Notes: generated by a model not told the origin, from the letters alone. A DNA stretch of 64,000 nt from Paenibacillus_AA sp045062745 (GCF_045062745.1 NZ_JBJGED010000040.1:3280-67279); one strand, 5' to 3'; shown: positions 33,885 through 43,154, counted from the stretch's first letter. Made by a program: numbers and translations.

Positions 33885-35597
33885 TTAGCTTGCGTTGGCG
33901 CTCATTTTCTTTTCATTCGCGAGCTCGATCATCTCTCGGGCGTGACTCAGCGTCGTCTCGGTCACCTCTACGCCGCCGAGCATCCGGGCCAGCTCCCGAA
34001 TGCGCTCCTGCGGCTGCAGATCGGTCACCCGGGTGAATGTACGCTCCCCGTCCACCGTCTTATGAATCGCGTAATGGGCATCCGCCATGCAAGCCACTTG
34101 GGGCAAGTGGGTGATGGAGAATACTTGGCAATGGCGCGACAGGAACGACATCTTCTCGGCGATCGCCTGTGCCGCCCGTCCGCTCACGCCCGTGTCGACC
34201 TCGTCGAAGACGAGCACGGGGATGCGGTCGAGGCGCGAGAAGATCGCCTTCATCGCCAGCATGATCCGCGACAGCTCGCCGCCGGAGGCGATCTTCGCCA
34301 TCGGCCGCAGAGGCTCTCCGGGATTGGCGGCGATCAGGAATTCGACCTTGTCCAGCCCTTCGCGGGTCGCCTTGCCTCCCTCCAGCCGTTCCAGCTGAAC
34401 CTCGAACCGCGTCCGTTCCATATGTAAGCCCTTGAGCTCCTGCTCGATCTCCCGGGCTAGCTGCTCGCTCGCCGCGCGTCGGGCCTCCGACAGCTGCTCG
34501 CCCAGCTGCATCAGCCGCTCGCGCTGCTTCTCGGCCGCCTGGCGGAGCGCCTCCCGCTTCTCTTCCTTATTATCGAGCACGTCCATCTCGACCTGAATCG
34601 ATTGTAGGTATGCCAAAATATCGGCAACGGTATCTCCGTACTTGCGCCGCAGCGTGGAGATCAAGTCGAGCCGGGTCTCGATCTCGTCCAGGCGGGCCGG
34701 ATTGAACTCGACGTTATCCCGGTAATCCCGCAGCTGGAAGGCGGCGTCCTCGAGCTGATAAAACGCGGTTTGGATTTGTTCCAATAAGGGCTTAAGCACA
34801 TTGGCATCGACCGAAGCGATATCCTCTACGCGATGCATCGCCTTGCCGATGGCGGAGAGGGCGCCGCCCTTGTTGCTGCCGTATAAAGCGTCGTAAGCGT
34901 CCGCTACGCTCTGATAGCACTTCTCTGCATTGGATAGCTTGCGCTTTTCTTCCAATAACGATTCATCTTCGCCGATTTTTAGCTGTGCCGCCGAAATTTC
35001 CTCGATTTGAAATCGGTACAAGTCCGCCATCTGCAGCGCCCGCTTGCCGGTATCCTCCAATTGCGCCCATTCCTTGCGCAGCTCGGTGTACCGGTCGTAG
35101 GCTTCCTCGTACTGCGACTTGAGCGCACCGATCCGATCGGCGGCGTACATGTCGAGCCAATGCAGGTGCTCCTCCGGCTTCATCAGCGACTGGTGCTCGT
35201 GCTGCCCGTGAATGTTGACCAGGCAGTCCCCCACCTCGCGCAGCATCGTCAGATTGACGAGCTGGCCGTTCAGGCGGCTCGTGCTTTTGCCTTGCGCGGA
35301 TATTTCGCGCCGGACCACGATCGTCTCATCCGGAGAGGCCTCGATGCCGATCCGCTCGAACACCGCCCACACCGGGTGCGTCGGCGACACGTCGAATTGG
35401 GCCTCGATCTCGGCCTTCTCGCAGCCGTACCGCACAAGGTCGGACGCCCCGCGTCCTCCCGCTACGAGGCCTAGCGCATCGATAATGATCGACTTGCCGG
35501 CGCCGGTCTCCCCCGTGAGCACATGGAAGCCTCTATGAAACGTCAGCGAGACGGCCTCGATGACCGCCAAATTGCGTATGGACAACTCCGTTAACAT
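33885..35597 (-). CDS. recN: DNA repair ATPase RecN
   Basis: This SMC-like protein of about 570 residues has an N-terminal Walker A GETGAGKSIIIDALG near 29-43 and long central coiled-coil segments. The C-terminal signature ASGGELSRIMLAMKA and Walker B VLVFDEVDTG follow. RecN gathers broken DNA ends in double-strand-break repair. ATG at 35597 follows AAGGAGGAGG; the frame upstream of it is antisense to nothing but overlaps ahrC and is not used. No LexA box is visible directly upstream; it likely shares the dxs-tlyA-ahrC transcript. Confidence 0.94.
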   Translation of the reverse strand: MLTELSIRNLAVIEAVSLTFHRGFHVLTGETGAGKSIIIDALGLVAGGRGASDLVRYGCEKAEIEAQFDVSPTHPVWAVFERIGIEASPDETIVVRREISAQGKSTSRLNGQLVNLTMLREVGDCLVNIHGQHEHQSLMKPEEHLHWLDMYAADRIGALKSQYEEAYDRYTELRKEWAQLEDTGKRALQMADLYRFQIEEISAAQLKIGEDESLLEEKRKLSNAEKCYQSVADAYDALYGSNKGGALSAIGKAMHRVEDIASVDANVLKPLLEQIQTAFYQLEDAAFQLRDYRDNVEFNPARLDEIETRLDLISTLRRKYGDTVADILAYLQSIQVEMDVLDNKEEKREALRQAAEKQRERLMQLGEQLSEARRAASEQLAREIEQELKGLHMERTRFEVQLERLEGGKATREGLDKVEFLIAANPGEPLRPMAKIASGGELSRIMLAMKAIFSRLDRIPVLVFDEVDTGVSGRAAQAIAEKMSFLSRHCQVFSITHLPQVACMADAHYAIHKTVDGERTFTRVTDLQPQERIRELARMLGGVEVTETTLSHAREMIELANEKKMSANAS

Positions 35598-35617
35598 GGC
35601 GCGTTCCCCTCCTCCTT

Positions 35618-36070
35618 CTAGGTGCCCAGCAAGCCTAGAAATTGTTCCACGACCTTGCCGCTCTGCTCCTTCGTCCGGCAGATGATGAGGATCGTGTCGT
35701 CTCCGCAAATCGTCCCCATGATCTCCGGCCACTCCAGGCTGTCGATCAGTGCCCCGATCGTATTGGCTGTCCCCGGCAAGCATTTCATCACGACGAGGTT
35801 GTCGGTGTAATCGATATGCACGAAATGGTCGACGAGCGCCCGCTTCAGCTTCTGAATCGGATTAAACCGCTGGTCTGCGGGCATCGAATATTTGTATCGG
35901 CCATCGTCCATCGGGACCTTGATGAGATGCATTTCCTTGATGTCCCGGGAGACGGTCGCTTGCGTCACATGGAAGCCGGCTTTCCGGAGCTGATCGACCA
36001 GCTCGTCCTGCGTCTCGATCGCTTGATTGCTAATGATATCGCGAATTTTAAAATGGCGTTGGGCTTTCAT
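35618..36070 (-). CDS. ahrC: Arginine repressor ArgR/AhrC
   Basis: The 150-residue protein has a winged-helix N-terminus (DELVDQLRKAGFHVTQATVSRD region) and a C-terminal hexamerisation/arginine-binding domain with GTICGDDTILIICR. It represses arginine synthesis and activates catabolism when arginine is bound. ATG at 36070 is 6 nt from GGGGGG; the ATG at 36076 is too close to it. The conserved neighbourhood tlyA-ahrC-recN is kept, with one extra small gene between tlyA and ahrC. Confidence 0.94.
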   Translation of the reverse strand: MKAQRHFKIRDIISNQAIETQDELVDQLRKAGFHVTQATVSRDIKEMHLIKVPMDDGRYKYSMPADQRFNPIQKLKRALVDHFVHIDYTDNLVVMKCLPGTANTIGALIDSLEWPEIMGTICGDDTILIICRTKEQSGKVVEQFLGLLGT

Positions 36071-36084
36071 GCCCATCCCCCCGA

Positions 36085-36537
36085 TCATAGTTCGATTTCG
36101 AATTGCACGGTGCGTATGGAGCGGCCCGCCACATCCACATAAAGCACGCCGGCGGCTTCCGGATACAGCAAGCTGTAGACGAGCAGATGCTCGCGGAGGC
36201 CGCTGCCGGTCATATCGATAGGTTTCCTCTCTCTGGCGAATTTCACCACGAACCATTGGCGGTCCTTCTCGACGAACCCGTCGGCGAACAGACGGCTCTC
36301 GAGCGTCGTCCCGTCCAGGGTAACGGTAATCGGAATTTTCACCTTCCCGGCGATCCATCCGTAGCCGGCTTCCTCGATCAGCTCCAGCGCTTCCTCGGAG
36401 GCGACGAGAATCTCGTCGTGCCTCGGCACGGAGCGGTATAGGGGCAAATCCCCTTGCTGCCGCTTCACCCGGATATATAGCCAGATGGCGGCGACCGCCA
36501 ATATCAATAAGATGACCCAAGAATCTTTCGCCTGCAC
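36085..36537 (-). CDS. Membrane-anchored protein of unknown function between tlyA and ahrC
   Basis: The 150-residue product starts at GTG 36537 (GAGGTG upstream). It has one N-terminal membrane span (about 6-24) followed by a soluble domain rich in beta strands. I do not recognise a family, and no catalytic motif stands out. It ends 14 bp before the ahrC start. A terminator after tlyA precedes it, so it may begin a new transcription unit with ahrC and recN. Confidence 0.6.
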   Translation of the reverse strand: MQAKDSWVILLILAVAAIWLYIRVKRQQGDLPLYRSVPRHDEILVASEEALELIEEAGYGWIAGKVKIPITVTLDGTTLESRLFADGFVEKDRQWFVVKFARERKPIDMTGSGLREHLLVYSLLYPEAAGVLYVDVAGRSIRTVQFEIEL

Positions 36538-36617
36538 TCCCGCTCACCTCGCTTAGTACTTCTAGCCGGGCGGGGGAAATTCCTGTTCGCGGCGGAAAAT
36601 TTGTGGGGCGCACAAAA

Positions 36618-36660
36618 ACAAAAAACGCTCTTCGCCTCCAACGATGGAGGAAAAGAGCGT
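36618..36660 (-). terminator. Terminator of the dxs-tlyA unit
   Basis: The minus strand shows ACGCTCTT-TTCCTCC / GGAGGCGAAGAGCGT around ATCGTT, followed by TTTTTTGTTTTTG. It lies 81 bp past the tlyA stop. Confidence 0.88.
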
Positions 36661-36740
36661 GTGCTTCACGCTTGTTCAATATAGGCTCAGTATATCACGG
36701 TAGGCCGCAAGAGTCGAGAGTCCGATCCGGAGAGCTCGTC

Positions 36741-37571
36741 CTACCGAAACGCCCCCGAAGCCGTCTCCACGATCTCGTCGATGAGCGGCTGCAGCGCCGC
36801 CTCATCGAGGCACCCCGGCGCGTCGAGGCGGTTCACCAGGTGAACGAGGAACTCGATGTTCCCCTCCCCGCCCGTGATCGGCGAGAAGGTGAGCCCCTTC
36901 ACGCCGAACCCCGTCTCCCGTGCGAAGGCGAGCACCGTCCGCAGCACGTCGCGGTGCGTCTCCGGCTCGCGCACGACGCCGGACTTGCCGACTTTGTCGC
37001 GCCCCGCCTCGAACTGCGGCTTGATCAGCGCGACGGCTTCCCCGTCCGCCGCCAGAATGGCGTGCAGCGGCGGCAGAATGATGCGGAGCGAGATGAACGA
37101 CACGTCGATGCTGGCGAAGGTGGGCGGAGGGCCCGCCAGGTCCGCCGGCTGCACGAAGCGGAAGTTCGTCCGCTCCATCACTTGCACCCGCGGATCGTTG
37201 CGCAGCTTCCAATCCAGCTGGTTGTAACCGACGTCGAGCGCATACACGTACGACGCCCCATGCTGCAGCGCGCAGTCGGTGAAGCCGCCCGTCGAAGCGC
37301 CGATGTCGAGCATAACGGCGCCTTCAAGCGAGAGGCCGAATGCCTTCAGCGCTTTCTCCAGCTTCAGGCCGCCGCGGCTGACGTATGGGTGGATCGCGCC
37401 CTTCACCGTGATCTTGGCGGAGCGGTCTACCTTCGTACCCGCCTTGTCTACCCGCTCCTCTTGAACAAAAACAAGGCCGGCCATTATGGCCGACTTCGCT
37501 TTTTCCCTGCTATCGTAGTACCCTTGCTCGACCAAGAGTACGTCCAACCGTTCCTTGCTGCCTGCTGCCAT
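36741..37571 (-). CDS. tlyA: TlyA-type rRNA 2'-O-methyltransferase (YqxC family)
   Basis: The 276-residue protein has an N-terminal S4 RNA-binding domain (RLDVLLVEQGYYDSREKAK) and an FtsJ-like SAM methyltransferase domain with MLDIGASTGGFTDCAL near 88-103 and FASIDVSFISLR near 155. TlyA in Mycobacterium methylates 16S and 23S rRNA; the Firmicute members are often annotated hemolysin-like. It is located between dxs and ahrC as in most spore formers. Confidence 0.9.
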   Translation of the reverse strand: MAAGSKERLDVLLVEQGYYDSREKAKSAIMAGLVFVQEERVDKAGTKVDRSAKITVKGAIHPYVSRGGLKLEKALKAFGLSLEGAVMLDIGASTGGFTDCALQHGASYVYALDVGYNQLDWKLRNDPRVQVMERTNFRFVQPADLAGPPPTFASIDVSFISLRIILPPLHAILAADGEAVALIKPQFEAGRDKVGKSGVVREPETHRDVLRTVLAFARETGFGVKGLTFSPITGGEGNIEFLVHLVNRLDAPGCLDEAALQPLIDEIVETASGAFR

Positions 37572-37628
37572 AATCGCCGCTCTCGCTCCTCTTCCTGCGC
37601 GTCGTCGTGCACCTCGCTGCTTAAGCCG

Positions 37629-39518
37629 TTAAGCCCGCGCCCGCTTGCTGCGCGTCAGAAGCGCCTTCACTTCCGTTACGATCCGCTCGACGGTCAGGCC
37701 CGTCTCCTGGCGCTGCTCCTTCACGCTGCCGTGCTCGACGAAGTAGTCGGGAATGCCGATCGCCTTGACCTTCATGCCGTGAATATTGCGCGCAGAGTAG
37801 AACTCCATGACCGCGCTGCCGAATCCGCCCATTATGGCGCCTTCTTCCAGCGTCACGAGGCTCGCGCCTTCTTTGTACAGCTGGAGCAGCATATCCTCGT
37901 CGATCGGCTTGATAAACCGCGCATTGATGACGCGTAGCTGGATGCCCTCGGTCTTGAGCTGCTCCGCCGCTTCCTCCGCAATCTCCAGAAGCGGCCCCAT
38001 CGTCAAGACGGCATAGCCTTCGCCCTCGCGGACCACTTCCCAGGAGCCGATCGGGATCGGCCGCATCTCCGGCTCCATCTCGACGCCCACGCCGCTTAAG
38101 CGCGGGTAGCGCACGGCAATCGGCCCTTCGTTGTACTCGACTGCCGTCTTCATCATATGCCGCAGCTCGTTCTCGTCCTTCGGCATCATGACGACCATGT
38201 TCGGAATGCTGCGCAGGAACGCCATGTCGTAGACGCCCTGATGCGTCTCGCCGTCCGCGCCGACGAAGCCGGCCCGGTCGATCGCGAACACCACATTGGC
38301 GTTTTGGCGGCAAATATCGTGCACCACTTGATCGTACGCCCGCTGCAGGAAGGTCGAATACACCGCAAACACCGGCTTCAGCCCTTGCAGCGCCAGCGAG
38401 GCGCACAGCGTAGCCGCGTGCTGCTCGGCGATGCCGACATCGATCATCCGCTCGGGGAACCGCGCTCCGAACTTCAGCAGCCCGGATCCCGCCGGCATCG
38501 CCGGGGTCACGGCCACGATCCGTTCATCCTGCTCCGCCAGCTCCATCAAGGCATGACTGAACACCTCCGTGTACATCGGAGGCCCTACCGCCTTGATGAA
38601 TTGGCCGGACTCGATCTTGTACGGGCCGCCGCCGTGCCACGACTGGGAATCGGCCTCGGCCGGCGAATAGCCCTTTCCTTTCAACGTCAACACATGCACC
38701 AGCACCGGTCCGTTCACTTTGTCGGCCTGGCGGAACGTCTCGAGCAGCTTAGGCAAGTTATGGCCGTCGACCGGACCCAGATAAGTAAAGCCCAGCTCTT
38801 CGAACAACACGCCTCGAACGAGCAAGTATTTCAGGCTATCTTTGACCCGCTCCGCGGTTTTGGCCAGCGTGCCGCCGATGGCGGGAATTTTTTTGAGCAG
38901 ATGCTCGACTTCTTCCTTCACCTTCAGATAAGTGCCGTCGGAACGAATTTTGCTCAAATAATTGTGAAGGGCTCCCACATTCGGAGCGATGGACATCTCG
39001 TTGTCGTTCAGCACGACCATCAGGTTTTTCTTCTCGTGCCCGATATGGTTCATCGCTTCCAGCGCCATCCCGCCGGTCAGAGCGCCGTCGCCGATAACCG
39101 CCACGACCTTGTTGTGCTCGCCCTTGAAATCCCGGGCCATCGCCATCCCCATCGCTGCCGACAGCGACGTGCTGCTGTGTCCGGCTTCCCAGACGTCATG
39201 CTCGCTCTCCGCGCGCTTTACGAACCCGCACATCCCCTTGTACTGGCGAAGCGAGTCGAACTGCTCCCGGCGACCGGTCAGCAGTTTATGTACATAGGCC
39301 TGGTGACCGACATCGAAGATGAATTTGTCCTTCGGACTGTCATAGAGGTAATGCAAAGCCAGCGTCAGCTCGACGACCCCCAGGTTGGGAGCCAGATGCC
39401 CGCCGGTTTTGGACAGCTTCTCGATGAGAAAATCGCGAATTTCTTGTGCCAGTGGTTCCAGTTGAGCCACGCTCAGCTTCTTCAGGTCTGTTGGACTATT
39501 GATTTGATCTAGCAGCAC
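37629..39518 (-). CDS. dxs: 1-deoxy-D-xylulose-5-phosphate synthase
   Basis: This thiamine-diphosphate enzyme has about 629 residues. It includes SKTGGHLAPNLGVVELTLAL near 34-53, the ThDP motif VIGDGALTGGMALEAMN near 150, and VDGHN and a second-domain DRAGFVGADGETHQG. It condenses pyruvate and glyceraldehyde-3-phosphate, the first step of the MEP isoprenoid pathway. GTG at 39518 gives (M)LLDQINSPTDLKKL, the normal start of Dxs; an in-frame extension to 39635 overlaps oapA and is not used. The start overlaps the end of oapA by 23 bp, suggesting coupling. Confidence 0.95.
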   Translation of the reverse strand: MLLDQINSPTDLKKLSVAQLEPLAQEIRDFLIEKLSKTGGHLAPNLGVVELTLALHYLYDSPKDKFIFDVGHQAYVHKLLTGRREQFDSLRQYKGMCGFVKRAESEHDVWEAGHSSTSLSAAMGMAMARDFKGEHNKVVAVIGDGALTGGMALEAMNHIGHEKKNLMVVLNDNEMSIAPNVGALHNYLSKIRSDGTYLKVKEEVEHLLKKIPAIGGTLAKTAERVKDSLKYLLVRGVLFEELGFTYLGPVDGHNLPKLLETFRQADKVNGPVLVHVLTLKGKGYSPAEADSQSWHGGGPYKIESGQFIKAVGPPMYTEVFSHALMELAEQDERIVAVTPAMPAGSGLLKFGARFPERMIDVGIAEQHAATLCASLALQGLKPVFAVYSTFLQRAYDQVVHDICRQNANVVFAIDRAGFVGADGETHQGVYDMAFLRSIPNMVVMMPKDENELRHMMKTAVEYNEGPIAVRYPRLSGVGVEMEPEMRPIPIGSWEVVREGEGYAVLTMGPLLEIAEEAAEQLKTEGIQLRVINARFIKPIDEDMLLQLYKEGASLVTLEEGAIMGGFGSAVMEFYSARNIHGMKVKAIGIPDYFVEHGSVKEQRQETGLTVERIVTEVKALLTRSKRARA

Positions 39519-40122
39519 GTTTAGAGCCCCGCTTTCCGTTCGACTTGTTCTTGCGCCCATTGAATAGCCGTATGCCACACCGGCGCTCGAGGAAATAGAA
39601 AAACTTGCCGATCGCAAGAACAATTTCCGTGGCATAATGAATCGAGAACGATTTCCCTACCGCCTTGCCGCCTACGGTAAGCGCAGACACAAGCGCGGTG
39701 AATAACACACTCACTATAGTATAAAGGACCGAGTGGCCCTGAAACATCGAATTGACCAGCTTCAGCACGACCAGCGCGCTGGCTGTGCCGCTAATGACGC
39801 CGGCAATGTCGCCGATCACGTCGTTGCAGAAGTTGGAGAATTTGTCCGCGTTGCGTACGATATAGATCGCATGGCGCGCACCATGAACCCGCTCCGCCGC
39901 CATGGCGTGAAACGGCTTCTCTACTGCGGATGCCGCGGCGATACCCATCATGTCGAAGAAAATGCCGACGAGAATGATGGCGAACACAACCAACATGCCG
40001 GCTCCCCAGGCGAAGCCCTCCAACAGCGTTGTCGAGGTAATGCTGATCGCACAAGACAGCGCGAAGGTCACCGCAAATATAAAAATACTCCATCTCATGG
40101 AGCCTTTCAAAGAAAACTTCAA
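39496..40122 (-). CDS. oapA: OLE RNA-associated membrane protein OapA
   Basis: This integral membrane protein of up to 208 residues has about four hydrophobic segments and a charged tail (NGRKNKSNGKRG). The motif FFDMMGIAAASAVEKPFHAM near 55-75 and FSNFCNDVIGDIAGVISG near 95-112 are those of the OLE-associated protein family (related to CNNM/DUF21-like segments). OapA binds the large OLE RNA and brings it to the membrane in Bacillus halodurans. Position directly between the OLE RNA region and dxs is the conserved arrangement. The start is either TTG at 40122 (GGGGCG upstream) or ATG at 40098. Confidence 0.88.
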   Translation of the reverse strand: MKFSLKGSMRWSIFIFAVTFALSCAISITSTTLLEGFAWGAGMLVVFAIILVGIFFDMMGIAAASAVEKPFHAMAAERVHGARHAIYIVRNADKFSNFCNDVIGDIAGVISGTASALVVLKLVNSMFQGHSVLYTIVSVLFTALVSALTVGGKAVGKSFSIHYATEIVLAIGKFFYFLERRCGIRLFNGRKNKSNGKRGSKRAARSNQ

Positions 40123-40149
40123 TGCTAACGCCCCAATCGTACTGCTTGG

Positions 40150-40832
40150 AGGTAAAGGAGTGGCAGCTTCTTGAGTAAACGCTGTGGCTTAGGTCCAGTA
40201 GGTTTTCCCAGGCAAGGCACCTTCCCGTCGCCGAAAAGGCGGTTTCCCTTTATGCTCGCCTTGTTGGCGTCGCCGGCCATCAGACTGGATTACCACTCAG
40301 TCCACACTATAATCCCCAAGAAGCCTCGTATCATACGAACAGTCTAGGAGTTTTCCTCGGGCAGTCCTGCATCCATTTCTTAGCCTCTTTTGCAAATCCG
40401 GTTTCATTAGGATTGGGAGCGCGCCACCTTGGCCAAAGCAGCGAACTCCTACTGTTGCCCCCATCCCGATCGCTCGGTGTCGAGGCCCTCTCCTAACCCC
40501 CCCAAGGCTCACTCAAGGCAGGCTACGCTGCATACAAGTCATCTTAGAATAAGTAATAAATTCAGGTGAGACTCGCAATTGCAGGTTCATACCCCAAGCC
40601 GTATCCCGGCGCACGCTGGCGCTCACGAAACACGCACTTGGGCCTCCGCGGAAGAAGGGTCAACGCCCGCATGCCATTGCAGATCGCCCCTCAACCTTAA
40701 CTCCCAGCATCAGCCCCCGACTGGGCGTCAGAAGCCAACACAAGGAACTTCATCGATGTGCCCTTTGGCGAATTTTTAGGCCCGCCTTCAGAAATGGGAG
40801 ACCGACTAGAATACTGCACCACTCGCATTCAG
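40150..40832 (-). ncRNA. ole: OLE RNA (ornate, large, extremophilic) candidate
   Basis: About 0.7 kb immediately upstream of oapA holds no credible protein gene but dense inverted repeats, for example GGCGAGCATAAAGGGAAACC next to CCGCCTTTTCGGCG. It has its own promoter with TATAAT at 40839-40844 and a terminator just before it. OLE RNA is a ~600-nt RNA lying next to oapA in the nusB-folD-xseAB-ispA/dxs-recN neighbourhood, exactly as here. Known roles are in membrane localisation with OapA and tolerance of ethanol, cold and magnesium stress. Ends are estimated from the promoter and the oapA start. Assignment rests on context, length and structure, not on an alignment. Confidence 0.82.
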
Positions 40833-40838
40833 AATCCA

Positions 40839-40868
40839 TTATAGCATAAAAGAAAAAGGATGCTCAAT
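40839..40868 (-). promoter_or_regulatory. Promoter of the OLE RNA - oapA unit
   Basis: The minus strand reads TTGAGC, 18 bp, TATAAT. The -35 lies inside the terminator stem of the upstream gene, so the two signals are interlocked. The predicted start is near 40832. Confidence 0.65.
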
Positions 40869-40886
40869 GGAATGAGCACCCTTGAC
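40854..40886 (-). terminator. Terminator of the secreted polysaccharide-active gene
   Basis: The minus strand shows GGTGCTCA-TTCCA-TTGAGCATCC followed by TTTTTCTTTT, 19 bp past the stop of the gene at 40905. Confidence 0.85.
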
Positions 40887-40904
40887 CCGCCGCAGCGGTC
40901 TTGC

Positions 40905-42974
40905 TTACCAGGCATCGCCCGAACGTTTGATCGCCACGTTGTCGAACGAGGCGAGTCCATTCGCCACAGCGATATTGTTGTGGCCGAGATACAGCTTCAG
41001 AATATCCGTATTGACGCTCGGAGCGGTGAAGGTGAACGTGTAGCTCTGCCACGAAGTGCCGCTGACCGTCACGCTCCCCAGTGTCGTGCCCGTCGTTTCG
41101 TCGTACATCCACACTTTGCCGCCGGCCCCGGAGCTGTCAACCTTGGCATCGAAGGTGACGACGTAGCTCGCCGATGCCACCTCTTCATCCCATCGCTGGT
41201 AGATCGTCTGAGCGGTCGAGCCGTCGGACTTCAGGGTCAGGCCGTAAGTCCCGGACTTCTTATTCGCACTGTCCAGGTACGCGGTCGCACTCGTGGAACC
41301 TACTCGCGTCCAACGGGACGGCAGGGTGGCGTCCCCACTCGACTTCAGCTCGAAGCTTTGGTTGACCAGCTTCACCGGATCCCACTTCATAATTCCGGCG
41401 AGCACGAGCGCTTCAAGGTGGCGATCCGCTGCGAACCCGCTGTCGTCGAACTGGTAGGCTGCGATTTTCCAGGCCTGGTTGTCGAACTGGGCGAGCTTGA
41501 TCCAGCTTGGCATATCCGTCTTATAGATCCCGTCGGCGCACAGCGAGCCTTGCCCCCCGTTCACATAATTGTGCAGCGACGGCGACGTGTTCGACTGGTT
41601 CCACATCTTGACCGTGAGCGTATCGGTGAATTTGTCCATGTCCGTACCGCTGTAGATGAGATCGTCGTTGAACATGTCGAGGGAGGCGTCGACGTCGATA
41701 TTGCCATGTGACGTGTCCTCGACGGAGGTCGAATATCCCGCGTAATTCCAGTTGTAGGCCGTTCCATTCGCCGTCAGGGAATTTTTGAAATACTGGTTCA
41801 TTTTCTTCGCCTTATCGAGGTAATCGACGTTCCCGTTCACATCGTAGAGCGTGTTCAGCATTTGCGCGAAGATGAGAAATTGATTGTAGGGAAGCGGGTC
41901 TAAAGTTGTGGAAGTCGCGAAGGCGTCGATCTTGGTCGATTCCTTGTAATAGCCTGTTGTGGAGGAGACGCCCACCCAGGTATTGCCGACTTGACTTGCG
42001 GAAGTTTGCCACTTGGGGACGACTTCCGTCTCGAGGAAGCTCCGATAGGTGTTCGCCGTAGTTGCGTAAGCGGAGAGAGCGGTAGCATTCTCGTTCACCA
42101 GCTTCACGAATTTAGCGATCGGCAGTCCGATCATCCCGTCGTGCACGAGGAACGGATAGCTGGGGGCGAGCCCGACATTGTCGAAGTAGGCGATCCCGCC
42201 GGTTACGGTATACGACATATGCCCGAGCCATACTTCGAGCGTATGCCCGGCGGCCGGAGTGGTGAAATCGACTTTGTAAGAGCCCCAGCTCGTGTCGTCG
42301 ATCGTGATGCTGGCCAGAATCGTGTTCGTCGTCCGGTCGTGGATATACGCTCTTCCCATAGCGGCCGAGCCGTTCGTCTTAGCCGACAACGTCAGCTGAT
42401 ATTTGGTGTTGGGTACGTAGCTGAAGCCTTGATACAGCTTTTGCCAGGAGGTGCCGTTCGTCTTGAGCACGAAGCCGTACGTATCGGAGCTGCATGTGCC
42501 GGGAGGGGCATAATCGCCTGAAGCGCTGGACCGATAGGCGGTCGAGGAGGTGGACTGGAAGCGGGTCCAGGAAGCCGGCGTCAAGGAGTCGGAGCCTGCG
42601 GTTTCAAAGTCGCCATTCGCGATCGCCTGCGGGGAATACCGGCCCGTAGTCCAGCCGAGGTAACCGTCTCCGTCCGAATCGCTCGCATTGGCGAGAATGG
42701 TATCGGCGTGGGTCTTGAATTTATCGAGCCATGCGGTGCTTTTCGTCAAGTCGTACATGTCTAGGTAACTGTTGATCAGATAGCTCTCGCCCCAAGCCAG
42801 AAACGCGGAATCCGAAGTGTTGTAGTAGTCGTTCTCGTGGACATTGTTGTAAGCGACATAGTCGTCGTACCATGGGTTACCCGAGGCGAATGCCGCCCCG
42901 CTCGGAACGAGCAAGGCAAGCAGCAGCACCATGCAGAGCATGAAGCGCGTACGGCGTTTTTGAACGAATAACAT
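40905..42974 (-). CDS. Large secreted carbohydrate-active protein with two CBM4/9-like domains
   Basis: The 689-residue protein has a signal peptide (to about residue 31, AFAS). An (alpha/alpha)-barrel-like core is split at about 120-280 by a jelly-roll carbohydrate-binding domain. A second such domain closes the protein (about 545-689). The two binding domains are clearly related (SWxRxxSTSxTAYxxS, LYLGH/VWLGHMS, SFDNV). The catalytic family is not certain; the core resembles polysaccharide lyase or unsaturated glycoside hydrolase barrels. AAGGAGG precedes ATG at 42974, and a CRE lies upstream. It interrupts the ispA-OLE-oapA-dxs order and is thus probably a later insertion. Confidence 0.72.
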   Translation of the reverse strand: MLFVQKRRTRFMLCMVLLLALLVPSGAAFASGNPWYDDYVAYNNVHENDYYNTSDSAFLAWGESYLINSYLDMYDLTKSTAWLDKFKTHADTILANASDSDGDGYLGWTTGRYSPQAIANGDFETAGSDSLTPASWTRFQSTSSTAYRSSASGDYAPPGTCSSDTYGFVLKTNGTSWQKLYQGFSYVPNTKYQLTLSAKTNGSAAMGRAYIHDRTTNTILASITIDDTSWGSYKVDFTTPAAGHTLEVWLGHMSYTVTGGIAYFDNVGLAPSYPFLVHDGMIGLPIAKFVKLVNENATALSAYATTANTYRSFLETEVVPKWQTSASQVGNTWVGVSSTTGYYKESTKIDAFATSTTLDPLPYNQFLIFAQMLNTLYDVNGNVDYLDKAKKMNQYFKNSLTANGTAYNWNYAGYSTSVEDTSHGNIDVDASLDMFNDDLIYSGTDMDKFTDTLTVKMWNQSNTSPSLHNYVNGGQGSLCADGIYKTDMPSWIKLAQFDNQAWKIAAYQFDDSGFAADRHLEALVLAGIMKWDPVKLVNQSFELKSSGDATLPSRWTRVGSTSATAYLDSANKKSGTYGLTLKSDGSTAQTIYQRWDEEVASASYVVTFDAKVDSSGAGGKVWMYDETTGTTLGSVTVSGTSWQSYTFTFTAPSVNTDILKLYLGHNNIAVANGLASFDNVAIKRSGDAW

Positions 42975-43000
42975 TACAATTCCTCCTTTTTTACCAGATA

Positions 43001-43014
43001 TGTAACCGTTTACA
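43001..43014 (-). promoter_or_regulatory. Catabolite-responsive element (CRE)
   Basis: The sequence TGTAACCGTTTACA fits the CcpA site TGWAANCGNTNWCA in its symmetric form (read as TGTAAACGGTTACA on the minus strand). It sits 27 bp upstream of the start codon, inside the untranslated leader or promoter, where CcpA binding usually represses. It fits a polysaccharide-degrading gene. Confidence 0.8.
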
Positions 43015-43124
43015 AAATAGTGGATTGCAAACCCCTCCCCGGTTCACATTTTCATTGTCGCATATCAGCTAACAAATGTATATATCTTGTCAATATCTTG
43101 TACTAAACTTGTTATGGGTGAAAA

Positions 43125-43154
43125 TAAAAAATAGCCTTCCGGGTTTCGGAAGAC
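43125..43154 (-). terminator. Terminator of the nusB-folD-xseAB-ispA unit
   Basis: The minus strand shows AGTCTTCCG-AAACC-CGGAAGGCT followed by ATTTTTTA, seven bases past the ispA stop. Confidence 0.85.

Noticed and set aside
40297..40512. 71-residue frame inside the OLE region
   Set aside because: No ribosome binding site and low-complexity basic composition; the region is better explained as structured RNA.
40150..40832. RNase P RNA, tmRNA or a group II intron
   Set aside because: No matching core blocks or tag frame were found, while gene context points to OLE RNA.
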